Assembly (NCBI RefSeq): GCF_002844535.1 | Contig: NZ_PJNH01000001.1 | Location: 310,001-374,000, forward strand | DNA: 64,000 bases | Direction: 5' to 3' | DNA from: Halalkalibacillus sediminis | GTDB lineage: Bacteria > Bacillota > Bacilli > Bacillales > Alkalibacillaceae | Shown: positions 46,193 to 55,857 of the stretch, piece by piece | Position numbering within the stretch: the first letter of the stretch is position 1 | Layout of the letters: each line of letters starts with the position of its first letter | Translations under genes and position numbers: made by a program | Notes under the pieces: model-generated | What the model saw: only the letters and a program-made list of their open reading frames with translations | What the model was told of the DNA's origin: nothing | Databases searched by the model: none

Positions 46193-46275
46193 ATAGCAGG
46201 ATCACGAAGCAGTGGTCTAATCTTCTAAGGAATTTCATAGTTTAGATACAAGCATACTCGAAAGGAAGATCTGTT

Positions 46276-48204
46276 TTGAGACGTGTATCTAACCTAACTG
46301 TGAAAAGAAGATTAGTCACTGTTTTTTTGTTGATTACGGTTTATTTTTTGATTATGAGTGGGAGACTCGCCTATGTCCAACTGATCGAAGGAAAAGACAT
46401 TATGGAACGAGCAGAAGACTTATGGAGTAGAGACATATTTTTTGAACCAGAAAGAGGAAAGATACTAGATCGAAACGGTGAAGTTTTGGTGGACAATGTT
46501 GTAACACCTAGTCTATTTGTGGTGCCTAGACAAATTGAGAATCCGGAGAACGTGGCTGCTCAATTGGAAGATATTCTACCAATAAGTAAGGACAAGGCTT
46601 TAGAGTATTTAACAAAAAATGTATCAGTTGAACGAGTACACCCAGAAGGTCGTAAATTATCAAAAGAACAGGCTGATGAAATAAGAGCATTGAATATTTC
46701 AGGTCTATATTTAGCGGAGGATTCAGAGAGGTTCTATCCTTATGAGGAACACTTAGCTCATGTCCTTGGTTTTACAGGGATTGATAACCAAGGTTTGATG
46801 GGTATTGAGGCTAGTTATGATGAAGAGTTAAGTGGAGACCGAGGTAGCTTGTCCTTTTTCTCTGATGCAAAAGGACGTAGATTAGAAGATCGATCTAACC
46901 GATATTCACCCCCTGAAGATGGGAAACATGTATCTCTAACCATTGATGCAGAAATACAAGCACTGGTTGAGAGGGAACTAGAAATAGCAGAATCAAAATA
47001 TGATCCAGATGGGGCAGTAGCAATTGTAATGGATCCAGATAACGGGGAGATTCTCGCGATGTCAAGCAGACCGACGTTCAGTCCCTCGGATTATCAATCA
47101 GTAGAACCAGAGGTTTATAATAGAAATTTGCCAGTATTCAGCACCTATGAACCTGGTTCAACATTCAAAATTATAACTCTTGCAGCTGCATTAGAGGAAA
47201 ACCTTGTGGACTTAGACAAGGACACTTATTACGACCAGGGGTACGTTCGTGTAGGTGGAGCAAGACTTCGTTGCTGGCATAAAGGTGGACATGGCAGCCA
47301 AACTTATTTAGAAGTAGTCGAACATTCGTGCAACCCGGGATTTGTGAATTTGGGACAGAAGCTGGGAGAAGAAAAATTATTTACTTATATCAGGCAGTTT
47401 GGATTTGGTGAAAAAACGGGTATTGACTTACAAGGTGAGAGTTCAGGTATTTTGTTTTCCGAAGAACAAATTGGACCAGTAGAGCTAGCAACAACCGCTT
47501 TTGGTCAAGGGGTATCAGTAACACCCATTCAGCAAGTGGCAGCAGTCGCAGCAGCTATAAACGGTGGGTATCTGTATGAACCTCATGTAGTAAAACGCTT
47601 GATTGACCCTGTATCCGATGAAACGATTAAAGAAAATGATTCAAATTTGAAAAAACAAATCATTTCCAATGAGACATCCGCTGAAGTACGCCGAGCTTTG
47701 GAAAATGTCGTAGCAAAGGGGACGGGTAGAGGAGCTTACGTTGATGGCTACCGTGTAGGCGGGAAGACAGGTACTGCTCAGAAGGTCGGTCCAAATGGAC
47801 GCTACTTAGAAAACAATCATATTGTTTCCTTCATTGGTTTCGCACCTGCAGATGACCCAGAAATACTTGTCTATATAGCTATCGATAATCCGAAAAATAC
47901 GATTCAGTTTGGTGGAGTAGTCGCTACACCTATAGGTGGGCAATTAATTGGGGATATTTTAAGAAAGAAAGGCGTTCCTCCGAGAGAAGGTGGATTAGAA
48001 AAAGAATATACTTGGCCTGATCAACCACTCGTTACTGTACCTGACTTAACTGGAGAGTCAGTTAATGAACTACAGCAATACTTGCTGGACTTATCTATTG
48101 ATGTTCAAGGTGAAGGAGATACAGTAATCGCTCAATCTCCTGCTAGTGGTAAGAGAGTAGAATCAGGTTCGACCATAAGGGTTTATTTGGACGACACAGA
48201 ATAA
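46276..48204 (+). CDS. spoVD: Sporulation penicillin-binding protein SpoVD
   Basis: A 642-residue class B PBP for spore cortex synthesis, partner of SpoVE. Active Ser295 lies in GSTFK, SxN as SCNPG and KTGTAQ near residue 500. Only one PASTA repeat (about 585-640), which with the cysteine pair RCWHKG and SCNPG (the redox switch reported for SpoVD and reduced by StoA) separates it from PBP2B. TTG start after GGAAGA. A CATACT at 46253 could be a sigma-E -10, without a convincing -35. Confidence 0.94.
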   Translation: MRRVSNLTVKRRLVTVFLLITVYFLIMSGRLAYVQLIEGKDIMERAEDLWSRDIFFEPERGKILDRNGEVLVDNVVTPSLFVVPRQIENPENVAAQLEDILPISKDKALEYLTKNVSVERVHPEGRKLSKEQADEIRALNISGLYLAEDSERFYPYEEHLAHVLGFTGIDNQGLMGIEASYDEELSGDRGSLSFFSDAKGRRLEDRSNRYSPPEDGKHVSLTIDAEIQALVERELEIAESKYDPDGAVAIVMDPDNGEILAMSSRPTFSPSDYQSVEPEVYNRNLPVFSTYEPGSTFKIITLAAALEENLVDLDKDTYYDQGYVRVGGARLRCWHKGGHGSQTYLEVVEHSCNPGFVNLGQKLGEEKLFTYIRQFGFGEKTGIDLQGESSGILFSEEQIGPVELATTAFGQGVSVTPIQQVAAVAAAINGGYLYEPHVVKRLIDPVSDETIKENDSNLKKQIISNETSAEVRRALENVVAKGTGRGAYVDGYRVGGKTGTAQKVGPNGRYLENNHIVSFIGFAPADDPEILVYIAIDNPKNTIQFGGVVATPIGGQLIGDILRKKGVPPREGGLEKEYTWPDQPLVTVPDLTGESVNELQQYLLDLSIDVQGEGDTVIAQSPASGKRVESGSTIRVYLDDTE

Positions 48205-48235
48205 GAGTTTACTGTTTGAATTCCAAAAAAGGAAT

Positions 48236-48341
48236 AATGTCGGTTTTCATAACAATGATTCAGGGTATTCTTAAGTTCAGTAGCTGTTTCTGTTAAGAAT
48301 GCCGCTACTGAACATCTAAGTAACGAAGTCATTACGACATT
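48236..48341 (+). other. Structured intergenic element with interleaved inverted repeats
   Basis: Order A-B-A'-B': GGTATTCTTAA (48264-48274) pairs with TTAAGAATGCC (48293-48303) with one G-T, and GTTCAGTAGC (48275-48284) pairs perfectly with GCTACTGAAC (48304-48313). A and B abut, as do A' and B'. An outer AATGTCG/CGACATT pair (48236-48242, 48335-48341) encloses both. It lies upstream of the murE promoter; no ORF. The rest of this 271-bp gap holds only AT-rich sequence. Confidence 0.6.
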
Positions 48342-48425
48342 TTTGCACCTCTTTATTTAAATGTGTTCAATTTTCAAAAGCCATAATATAATTTAAAAGA
48401 GCCTTTCGTGATGCAACAGGTTTTC

Positions 48426-48434
48426 TGATATAAT
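48426..48434 (+). promoter_or_regulatory. Extended -10 promoter of murE
   Basis: TGATATAAT, a perfect TATAAT with TGn, about 42 bases before the murE start. The -35 position (TTCGTG) matches poorly. It would let vegetative mur genes be transcribed independently of spoVD. Confidence 0.65.
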
Positions 48435-48475
48435 AAAGCATGAACGTTTATCGATGATTAAAGGTAGGAGATTGA

Positions 48476-49951
48476 ATGTTATTAGATCAATTGATTGATC
48501 AACTTAAAATTTATAAAACCAATTCCGATCTGAAGGGGATTGAAATCAGTAGTATTGAAATGGATTCTAGAGAAGTTTCTGTGGGATCCCTTTTTGTGTG
48601 CTTACAAGGGATGACTGTAGATGGCCATGAGTTCGTAGACAATGCCATAGAAGATGGTGCCGCAGCAATTTTGTCTGAGAAGCCATTGGACTGTAGTGTG
48701 CCTGTAATAGTAGTGCCTAGTACTATTAAATCTCTTGCTATTCTTGCCGATTATTTTTATGGAATGCCAAGTCAACATATGAATGTGGTTGGAATAACTG
48801 GTACGAACGGTAAAACTACAATGACTTACTTAATCGATGAGATCTTTCGTAAGTATGGTCATAAAACAGCCATTGTCGGTACAATTCATATGAAAATTGG
48901 AGATCACCAATACCCAGTCAGAAATACTACTCCAGATTCATTGTTCTTGCATAAACATTTTCACCAAATGTTAGAAGCTGGAGTACATACAGTCATTATG
49001 GAAGTATCCTCTCATGCGTTGAGTATGGGACGCGTTTACGGGATTGACTTCAATTCAGCTATATTCACAAATTTAACTCAAGATCATTTGGATTATCACT
49101 TAAATATGAATGATTATGCGTATGCCAAGTCATTATTGTTCTCTCAATTAGGTAATGAGTTTCAACCTAAAAGAAAGACAGCGGTAATAAATGTTGACGA
49201 TCCTTACGCGGATGTAATGTCAAGGGCTACATCTCAAGAAGTTGTTACCTATGGTTTAGGTAAAGAAGCATTTATTCGAGCAGATAATATTCGTCTGGAT
49301 TCCAACCAATCAAAATTCGATTTAATATTAGGGGAAGAAATTGTCCCTATAGAGGCAAGGTTACCGGGTAAGTTCAATGTGTATAACATGTTGGGAGCAA
49401 TAGCCCTAGCTTATTCATACAACATTCCGGTTGAAACGGTAAAAAAGGCTTTAGAAGAAACGAATGGTGTACCAGGAAGATTTGAAGCTGTGAATATTGG
49501 GCAACCTTTCACAGTTATTGTTGATTATGCTCACACTCCAGATTCATTGGAAAATGTTCTTCAATCGATTGTAGAGTTGAAAAAGAAAAGGGTATACACA
49601 GTGGTAGGTTGTGGTGGAGACCGCGATCGTACTAAGCGTCCGAAGATGGCTGATGTAGCAATGAAGTACAGTAATTTCGTTTATTTTACATCAGATAATC
49701 CTAGAAACGAAGACCCTAAGCAAATCCTGAAAGACATGACTGGCCATATTACAGGTCATGATTTTCACGTAATCATTGAACGAGAAAGAGCTATACAGCA
49801 AGCGATCCAAACAGCATCCGAAGGAGATATAGTCTTGATTGCAGGTAAGGGGCATGAGACTTATCAAGAGGTCAAGGGTGAACGAGTACATTTTGATGAT
49901 CGAGAAGTTGCTAAAGAAGCGATTGAAAGATTTTTGAAGGAGCAGTCATAG
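48476..49951 (+). CDS. murE: UDP-MurNAc-tripeptide synthetase MurE
   Basis: A 491-residue Mur ligase adding the third stem residue to UDP-MurNAc-Ala-Glu. ATP site GITGTNGKTTMTYL, and the specificity motif DNPR (in TSDNPRNEDPK, about residue 405), which marks meso-diaminopimelate addition; so the wall should be of the mDAP type. GGTAGGAGA precedes the ATG. It abuts murF without a gap. Confidence 0.96.
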   Translation: MLLDQLIDQLKIYKTNSDLKGIEISSIEMDSREVSVGSLFVCLQGMTVDGHEFVDNAIEDGAAAILSEKPLDCSVPVIVVPSTIKSLAILADYFYGMPSQHMNVVGITGTNGKTTMTYLIDEIFRKYGHKTAIVGTIHMKIGDHQYPVRNTTPDSLFLHKHFHQMLEAGVHTVIMEVSSHALSMGRVYGIDFNSAIFTNLTQDHLDYHLNMNDYAYAKSLLFSQLGNEFQPKRKTAVINVDDPYADVMSRATSQEVVTYGLGKEAFIRADNIRLDSNQSKFDLILGEEIVPIEARLPGKFNVYNMLGAIALAYSYNIPVETVKKALEETNGVPGRFEAVNIGQPFTVIVDYAHTPDSLENVLQSIVELKKKRVYTVVGCGGDRDRTKRPKMADVAMKYSNFVYFTSDNPRNEDPKQILKDMTGHITGHDFHVIIERERAIQQAIQTASEGDIVLIAGKGHETYQEVKGERVHFDDREVAKEAIERFLKEQS

Positions 49952-51307
49952 ATGAAGAAATTATCGACTTTAGACTTACTAAATCTCTTTCCAGAACATA
50001 AAGGAAAAGCGAAGGATGACATTTCGATTTATGAAGTTTTCACCGATAGTAGGCATGAGGCTTCACACGGTTTATTTGTACCTATAATTGGTGAGAATTT
50101 TGATGCACATGATTATATTCTAGAGGCAATTGACAATGGAGCGGTAGCTGCTCTATGGAGTAAGAATGAACTTCACCGCGGAATTCCTACAGATTTTCCC
50201 ATCTTTTTTGTTGAAGATACGATTGAAGCTCTTCAAGATGTTGCAACTTATTACCGCGAACAAAAGGATCCTATTGTCATTGGGATAACTGGATCTAACG
50301 GTAAAACAACGACCAAAGAGTTAGTAGCAGCGTGCATGAGTGAAAAATATAAGGTCACAAAAACAAGTGGAAATTTAAATAACCACATTGGTCTTCCGAG
50401 ATCTATATTGAGTATGGAACCTGACACAGAAGTTTTAGTATTAGAAATGGGAATGAGCCAGTTCGGAGAGATAGAAACCTTATCAAAGATTTCAAAACCA
50501 GATGTAGCAATCATTACTAATATTGGTGAATCACATATTGAACACTTAGGAAGTCGCGCTGGAATCGCAAAAGCTAAATCTGAAATTCTTGCAGGATTGA
50601 AAGATGATGGTATTTTCATTATCGATGGTGATGAGAGTTTGTTAAAAAATCACCCTGAAAATGTCCGAACATTAACATGTGGTTTCGATGAAAATAATGA
50701 TTTTGTTATCAGTAATTTCAAGCAAGGAGTGGCTGATACTTCCTTCCATTTAAACGATGAATCATTCAGTATCCCATTACTGGGAAGGCACCAAGCGAAA
50801 AACTTTGCCTTCGCTTTTGCTACAAGTAAGTATTTAGGAATCAGCGGACCTAGTGTTCAATCTGCAATGAAACAATTGAATTTACCTTCAATGAGGTTTG
50901 AAAAGCTTGAAACAACATCTGGAGCAACAGTCATTAATGACGCATATAACGCTTCAGCAACATCCATGATCGCTTCTATTGATGTAGTGAAAGAAATGCC
51001 ATTCAAGAAAAAGATCATTGTTTTAGGGGATGTGCTTGAATTAGGTTCTTTTTCACAACAGGAACATGAAAAAGTCGGAGCATTCATAGATAATTCTGTA
51101 GACATATTGTATACATTTGGTAATGAAAGCCAGCATATCCAGAATGCTTTGTCAGAGAATTTCATAGGGTTAAATGAACATTTTACTTCAAGAGAAGAAC
51201 TCATCGGTGCGATTAAAGAAAATATGACGGAAGATTCGATCATTCTTTTTAAGGCATCAAGAGGGTTACGTTTTGAAGAAATAATTGAGGAAATATTAAA
51301 AACGTAG
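49952..51307 (+). CDS. murF: UDP-MurNAc-tripeptide:D-Ala-D-Ala ligase MurF
   Basis: A 451-residue Mur ligase that adds D-Ala-D-Ala to complete the pentapeptide. ATP loop GITGSNGKTTTKEL, NLNNHIGLP and VINDAYNASATSM (all family motifs) are present. In B. subtilis murF is next to ddl, outside the dcw cluster; here it is in the classical murE-murF-mraY order. Confidence 0.95.
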   Translation: MKKLSTLDLLNLFPEHKGKAKDDISIYEVFTDSRHEASHGLFVPIIGENFDAHDYILEAIDNGAVAALWSKNELHRGIPTDFPIFFVEDTIEALQDVATYYREQKDPIVIGITGSNGKTTTKELVAACMSEKYKVTKTSGNLNNHIGLPRSILSMEPDTEVLVLEMGMSQFGEIETLSKISKPDVAIITNIGESHIEHLGSRAGIAKAKSEILAGLKDDGIFIIDGDESLLKNHPENVRTLTCGFDENNDFVISNFKQGVADTSFHLNDESFSIPLLGRHQAKNFAFAFATSKYLGISGPSVQSAMKQLNLPSMRFEKLETTSGATVINDAYNASATSMIASIDVVKEMPFKKKIIVLGDVLELGSFSQQEHEKVGAFIDNSVDILYTFGNESQHIQNALSENFIGLNEHFTSREELIGAIKENMTEDSIILFKASRGLRFEEIIEEILKT

Positions 51308-51329
51308 AAGATAGAAAGGAAGGGAAACA

Positions 51330-52313
51330 TTGTCACAGATAACGATTTTACTCACTATAGGAATTTCTTTTTTAGTAACAGTTTTACTTGCTCCTGTTTT
51401 AATTCCTTTCCTGAAAAGATTGAAATTCGGACAGAGTATTAGGGAAGAAGGACCCGAGTCACACCAAGCGAAATCAGGAACCCCTACCATGGGAGGGGTG
51501 ATTATTATTTTCTCCATCGTGATTGGAACACTGATCATGCTTGGAAAAGATGGTTTCGCAAACTTCACAAGTGAAACTTTCATCCTGTTATTCGTGTTAG
51601 TTGGTTATGGTCTTATTGGATTTTTAGATGATTTTATTAAAATTTATAAGAAACGAAATCTTGGTTTAACTTCAAAGCAAAAAATGTTATGTCAAGTGTT
51701 CATTGCAATTGTAGTATCAATCATTTTATATAATCAGGGCTTTGATACAGCTGTAGACATTCCTGCTACTGACTGGTCTATTGAGTTCGGTTGGTTCTAC
51801 AGTATCTTTTTATTATTGATGCTTGTCGGAGCCTCTAACGCGGTAAACTTAACGGACGGTCTCGATGGATTAGTTGCAGGTACAGCCTCCATCGCGTTCG
51901 GAGCCTTTGCAATTATCGGAATTTCATTGTCAGCACCAAACAATCTGACCATATTTACATTAGCAGTAGTGGGTGCATTGTTAGGGTTCTTAGTCTTCAA
52001 CAGTCATCCTGCAAAAGTATTTATGGGCGATACCGGTTCGTTAGCCATTGGTGCTTCGATTGCCATGGTTGCCATTCTGATGAAAGTTGAAATTTTATTA
52101 GTAATTATTGGAGGGGTTTTCGTAATTGAAACTCTCTCTGTCATTATTCAAGTAATATCCTTTAAAACACGCGGAAAACGTATTTTCAAGATGAGTCCTT
52201 TACATCACCATTATGAATTGGTCGGTTGGTCAGAATGGAGAGTCGTAGTCACTTTCTGGTTAGTCGGGATTTTATGTGCAGCATTCGGTATTTATTTAGA
52301 GGTGTGGATGTAG
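51330..52313 (+). CDS. mraY: Phospho-MurNAc-pentapeptide transferase MraY
   Basis: A 327-residue, ten-helix membrane enzyme making lipid I. Key acidic motifs are visible: GFLDDFIK (about residue 93), [12 protein letters not shown] (about 172-183) and the HHHYE cluster at [16 protein letters not shown] start after GAAAGGAAGG. Its stop codon shares one base with the murD GTG. Confidence 0.96.
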   Translation: MSQITILLTIGISFLVTVLLAPVLIPFLKRLKFGQSIREEGPESHQAKSGTPTMGGVIIIFSIVIGTLIMLGKDGFANFTSETFILLFVLVGYGLIGFLDDFIKIYKKRNLGLTSKQKMLCQVFIAIVVSIILYNQGFDTAVDIPATDWSIEFGWFYSIFLLLMLVGASNAVNLTDGLDGLVAGTASIAFGAFAIIGISLSAPNNLTIFTLAVVGALLGFLVFNSHPAKVFMGDTGSLAIGASIAMVAILMKVEILLVIIGGVFVIETLSVIIQVISFKTRGKRIFKMSPLHHHYELVGWSEWRVVVTFWLVGILCAAFGIYLEVWM

Positions 52314-53659
52314 TGAAGAATTTAAAGAATTTTCCATATAAACGTGTCTTAGTGTTGGGTCTTGCAAAAAGTGGACAAGCTGCTGCTGAATTATTATATG
52401 ATAGCGGAGTCGACTTGGTTGTAAATGATAGACTACCATTGAAAGAAAATGCGGTAGCTCAACAATTAAGTGCTAAGGGCATCAATGTAGTGACAGGTGA
52501 ACATCCCTTATCCATTTTGGATGAAATAGATTTGGTAGTGAAAAATCCAGGTATTCCTTACGACAACGTGATTATTGAAGAAGCTACTAAAAGAGATCTT
52601 CCTATAATTACCGAGGTGGAACTGTCATTTTACTTGATTGATGGGCCGATTATTGGCATAACCGGATCTAACGGTAAAACAACTACAACTACTTTAATTT
52701 ATGAGCTTTTGGAGGCTGGTGGTTTAAATCCGTTAATTGCAGGAAACATTGGTGAAGTTGCATCCCAGGTGGCTCGTCATCAGGAAGAGAATCAGCCAGT
52801 CGTTATGGAGTTGTCTTCATTTCAATTAAAAGCCAGTGAGAATTTCAGACCTTCGATTGCTGTATTGTTAAATATTACTGAGGCTCACTTGGACTATCAT
52901 CGCACGATGGAAGATTACGTGAGTTCAAAGTTGAAGCTGGTTAAGAACATGCAGTCAGATGATTTGATTATATTTAACCAGGAAGAACCTTTATTCACTG
53001 ACCACTTGAAAAATCAAGATTCGAGAAAACTACCATTTAGTGTAAATCACTTTCTTGATGTAGGGGTATCTGTCCAAGGTGAAGATATTTACTTCAACGA
53101 AGAGAAAATTGCTACAAGATCTGAGATTACATTGCCAGGAAAACACAATCTAGAAAATATTTTGGCAGCAGTTGCTGTGGCTAAGCAGTTCAATATTCCA
53201 GCTGAAATCATCCGTGAAGTATTAAAAAAATTTGCTGGAGTGAAACATCGCCTGCAGTTCGTTACTACTAAAAATGGAAGATTGTTTTATAATGATTCAA
53301 AAGCGACGAATGTGTTAGCCTCGATGAATGCTATCAATTCATTTAATAATCCTCTGGTTGTGATAGCGGGAGGTTTGGACCGCGGAACAAACTTCAAAGA
53401 GTGGTTCACTTCATTCGGGAATGTGAAACACTGTATCGTTTATGGAGAGTCTGCTCCAAGAATGTTAGAGGCAGCACAACAAAGTAATTTTAATTCAATT
53501 ACAAAAGTGAATGACCTAGAACAAGCAACTATTGAAGCTTATAAGCGAAGCGAAGAGGGAGATGTAATTTTACTCTCACCAGCTTGCGCTAGTTGGGATC
53601 AATTTTCTTCATTCGAAGAACGTGGAGACATGTTTATTGATGCTGTGCATAAGCTTTAA
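52313..53659 (+). CDS. murD: UDP-MurNAc-L-alanine:D-glutamate ligase MurD
   Basis: A 448-residue Mur ligase. An N-terminal Rossmann loop VLGLAKSGQAAAELL, ATP site GITGSNGKTTTTTL and YNDSKATN are the family signatures. GTG start at 52313 overlaps the mraY stop by one base and follows AGAGGTGTGG; the in-frame upstream extension lies in mraY and lacks homology. Confidence 0.96.
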   Translation: MKNLKNFPYKRVLVLGLAKSGQAAAELLYDSGVDLVVNDRLPLKENAVAQQLSAKGINVVTGEHPLSILDEIDLVVKNPGIPYDNVIIEEATKRDLPIITEVELSFYLIDGPIIGITGSNGKTTTTTLIYELLEAGGLNPLIAGNIGEVASQVARHQEENQPVVMELSSFQLKASENFRPSIAVLLNITEAHLDYHRTMEDYVSSKLKLVKNMQSDDLIIFNQEEPLFTDHLKNQDSRKLPFSVNHFLDVGVSVQGEDIYFNEEKIATRSEITLPGKHNLENILAAVAVAKQFNIPAEIIREVLKKFAGVKHRLQFVTTKNGRLFYNDSKATNVLASMNAINSFNNPLVVIAGGLDRGTNFKEWFTSFGNVKHCIVYGESAPRMLEAAQQSNFNSITKVNDLEQATIEAYKRSEEGDVILLSPACASWDQFSSFEERGDMFIDAVHKL

Positions 53660-53660
53660 T

Positions 53661-53715
53661 AGGGGCTCGTACTCAAATTAGCCCCAACTTCATCTGAAGC
53701 TAGGGGTGTTTTTTT
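53661..53715 (+). promoter_or_regulatory. Attenuator-like three-arm structure before spoVE
   Basis: Arm 1 GGGGCT (53662-53667) can pair with arm 2 AGCCCC (53680-53685). Arm 2 can instead pair with arm 3 GGGGT (53703-53707), closing over an inner CTTC/GAAG stem, to make a terminator followed by T7. Arm 3 is also the Shine-Dalgarno of spoVE and the T-run runs into its TTG start. Confidence 0.5.
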
Positions 53716-54820
53716 GTCTAAAAATGATAAGATGTCAATAGATGTAATTTTGCTGACGGCTATTTTAATTTTATTGGTAATTGGAGTTGTGATGGTTTAT
53801 AGTGCTTCTTCGATTTGGGCTGATTACAAACTCGGTGATTCTTTTTTTTATTTAAAAAGACAAGCTTTGTTCGCGATTGTAGGCCTTGTTTTGATCTGGG
53901 GAGTTCTTAAGGTACCTTATTATCGAATGATCGAGCGTTCATGGTGGATTTACATCCTTTGTGTGGTCCTTCTTATAGCATTGTTTATCCCGGGAATAGG
54001 GATGGTGCGTGGAGGAGCTAAAAGTTGGATTGGAGTTGGAGCGTTCAGCATACAACCTAGTGAGTTTATGAAACTAGGAATGATTCTTTTATTAGCTTAC
54101 TTGTTGCCGAAGAATCAAAAGACTTTGGGTAGTTTCTTAACCGGTTTCTTGCCATTCTTACTTTTAATCCTTTTCCCTTTCGGCCTTATGATGCTGCAGC
54201 CAGACTTAGGCACAGGAGTAGTCTTTGTCTTAACAGGGTTAATCATGCTATTTGTTGCAGGAGGTAAGGTTAACCACTTTTTAGGATTGGGTATATTAGG
54301 GCTAGCAGGTTTTGCTGGGTTGATTATCTCAGCCCCATACAGGATCAATAGAATCACAGCCTTTTTAAATCCATGGGAAGATCCACTTGGAGATGGGTTT
54401 CAGATTATCCAATCTTTATATGCGATTGGCCCAGGAGGTTTAATGGGTCTTGGTTTCGGTAATAGTATGCAGAAGTATTTTTATTTACCTGAGCCCCAAA
54501 CAGATTTCATTTATGCAATTATTGCCGAGGAGTTAGGGTTAATTGGTGGAACCTTTATACTGTCCCTATTTCTAATCATTATTTGGAGGGGATTTATTAT
54601 AGCCATACATGCACAAGAATTACCTGCAACTTTATTGGCTACTGGAATAACATCTGTATTTATGATCCAGGTCATGATCAACATTAGTGTGGTCATTGGT
54701 TTGATTCCAGTTACTGGTATAACATTACCTCTATTAAGTTATGGTGGTTCTTCACTTACCTTGACATTATTTTCATTAGGCATTTTATTGAACATAAGTA
54801 GGTATGCTCACCTAAGATAA
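53714..54820 (+). CDS. spoVE: SEDS-family peptidoglycan polymerase SpoVE
   Basis: A 368-residue, ten-helix SEDS glycosyltransferase (FtsW/RodA/SpoVE). VMVYSASSIWA, the loop GAKSWIGVGAFSIQPSEFMKL with its conserved residues, and PVTGITLPLLSYGGSS near the C-terminus are present. Position after murD argues for SpoVE; since no separate ftsW follows ylaN here, it could also serve division. TTG start after AGGGGTG. Confidence 0.9.
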   Translation: MSKNDKMSIDVILLTAILILLVIGVVMVYSASSIWADYKLGDSFFYLKRQALFAIVGLVLIWGVLKVPYYRMIERSWWIYILCVVLLIALFIPGIGMVRGGAKSWIGVGAFSIQPSEFMKLGMILLLAYLLPKNQKTLGSFLTGFLPFLLLILFPFGLMMLQPDLGTGVVFVLTGLIMLFVAGGKVNHFLGLGILGLAGFAGLIISAPYRINRITAFLNPWEDPLGDGFQIIQSLYAIGPGGLMGLGFGNSMQKYFYLPEPQTDFIYAIIAEELGLIGGTFILSLFLIIIWRGFIIAIHAQELPATLLATGITSVFMIQVMINISVVIGLIPVTGITLPLLSYGGSSLTLTLFSLGILLNISRYAHLR

Positions 54821-54865
54821 TATGCGATAATAAAACAAAACAATATTTAAAAGGAATGGTTAAAA

Positions 54866-55765
54866 GTGCAATCATTAGTCAAAAAATTAGAAGATAAACA
54901 AGTAGGAAAAGTGGCAGTTGATGAACCATTAAGTAAACATACAACGATTAAAATCGGTGGACCAGCTGATTTATTCATACAACCCTCTTCGATAGATGGG
55001 CTAATAGATTCATTAAATATACTTAAAGAAAGTGATATTCCAGTTCGTGTTATCGGAAGAGGTTCAAACCTATTGATTCCTGATGACGGTATTCGTGGTG
55101 CTGTTATTCAATTCGCAAAAGGTCTGGATCACTTAGAAATTGACGGTACTCAAATTACTGTTGGTGGTGGTTATCCACTGGTGAAACTAGCTACTATCAT
55201 TAGTCGAAAAGGTTTGCGTGGACTTGAATTTGCAGGAGGGATCCCGGGTAGTGTCGGTGGTGCAGTATATATGAATGCTGGCGCACACGGTTCAGACGTT
55301 TCCAAGATATTAGTCAAAGCACATATCTTGTATGAAAATGGTGAAAGTGAATGGCTTACTAATGAAGAGATGCAGTACAGCTATCGCACGTCAGTACTTC
55401 AAGAGGATAAAAAAGGGTATTGTATCGAAGCAGTCTTCCAGTTGGAAGAAGGGGATAAAGATACGATCATTGAGGAAATGAAGAAACATAAAGACTACCG
55501 TCGGGAGACCCAACCTTGGGATTACCCTTGTGCCGGTAGTATTTTCAGAAATCCTTTGCCAAACCATGCAGGTAAACTGGTAGAAGAACTTGGGTTAAAA
55601 GGTTATCAGATCGGTGGAGCTAAAATTTCCGACCTTCATGGTAACTTTATTGTCAACGAAGGGGAAGGCAGTTATGAGGATGTCATGAATCTGATCAAAT
55701 ATATTCAAAAGACGATTAAAGAGAAATATGATATTGAAATGGAGACAGAGGTCGAAATCCTTTAA
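54866..55765 (+). CDS. murB: UDP-N-acetylenolpyruvoylglucosamine reductase MurB
   Basis: A 299-residue FAD enzyme completing UDP-MurNAc. HTTIKIGGPADLFI, GRGSNLLIPD, GGIPGSVGGAVYMNAGAHGSD (in part) and CAGSIFRNP with catalytic Ser are intact; it is a type IIa-like short form. GTG start behind AAAAGGAATGG. It follows spoVE directly: murG, which sits between these genes in B. subtilis, is missing. Confidence 0.96.
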   Translation: MQSLVKKLEDKQVGKVAVDEPLSKHTTIKIGGPADLFIQPSSIDGLIDSLNILKESDIPVRVIGRGSNLLIPDDGIRGAVIQFAKGLDHLEIDGTQITVGGGYPLVKLATIISRKGLRGLEFAGGIPGSVGGAVYMNAGAHGSDVSKILVKAHILYENGESEWLTNEEMQYSYRTSVLQEDKKGYCIEAVFQLEEGDKDTIIEEMKKHKDYRRETQPWDYPCAGSIFRNPLPNHAGKLVEELGLKGYQIGGAKISDLHGNFIVNEGEGSYEDVMNLIKYIQKTIKEKYDIEMETEVEIL

Positions 55766-55857
55766 TTTAAGTAGAATTACTGATTATTTGCCAGAATATT
55801 TATGATATAATGTTTAAATAGTAATTCTTTAGATAGCTGTAAGGAGAAACATGTCAA

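Noticed and set aside
46234-46258. Sigma-E promoter for spoVD
   Set aside because: CATACT is a fair -10, but the nearest TTCATAG -35 is only 12 bases away and matches poorly.
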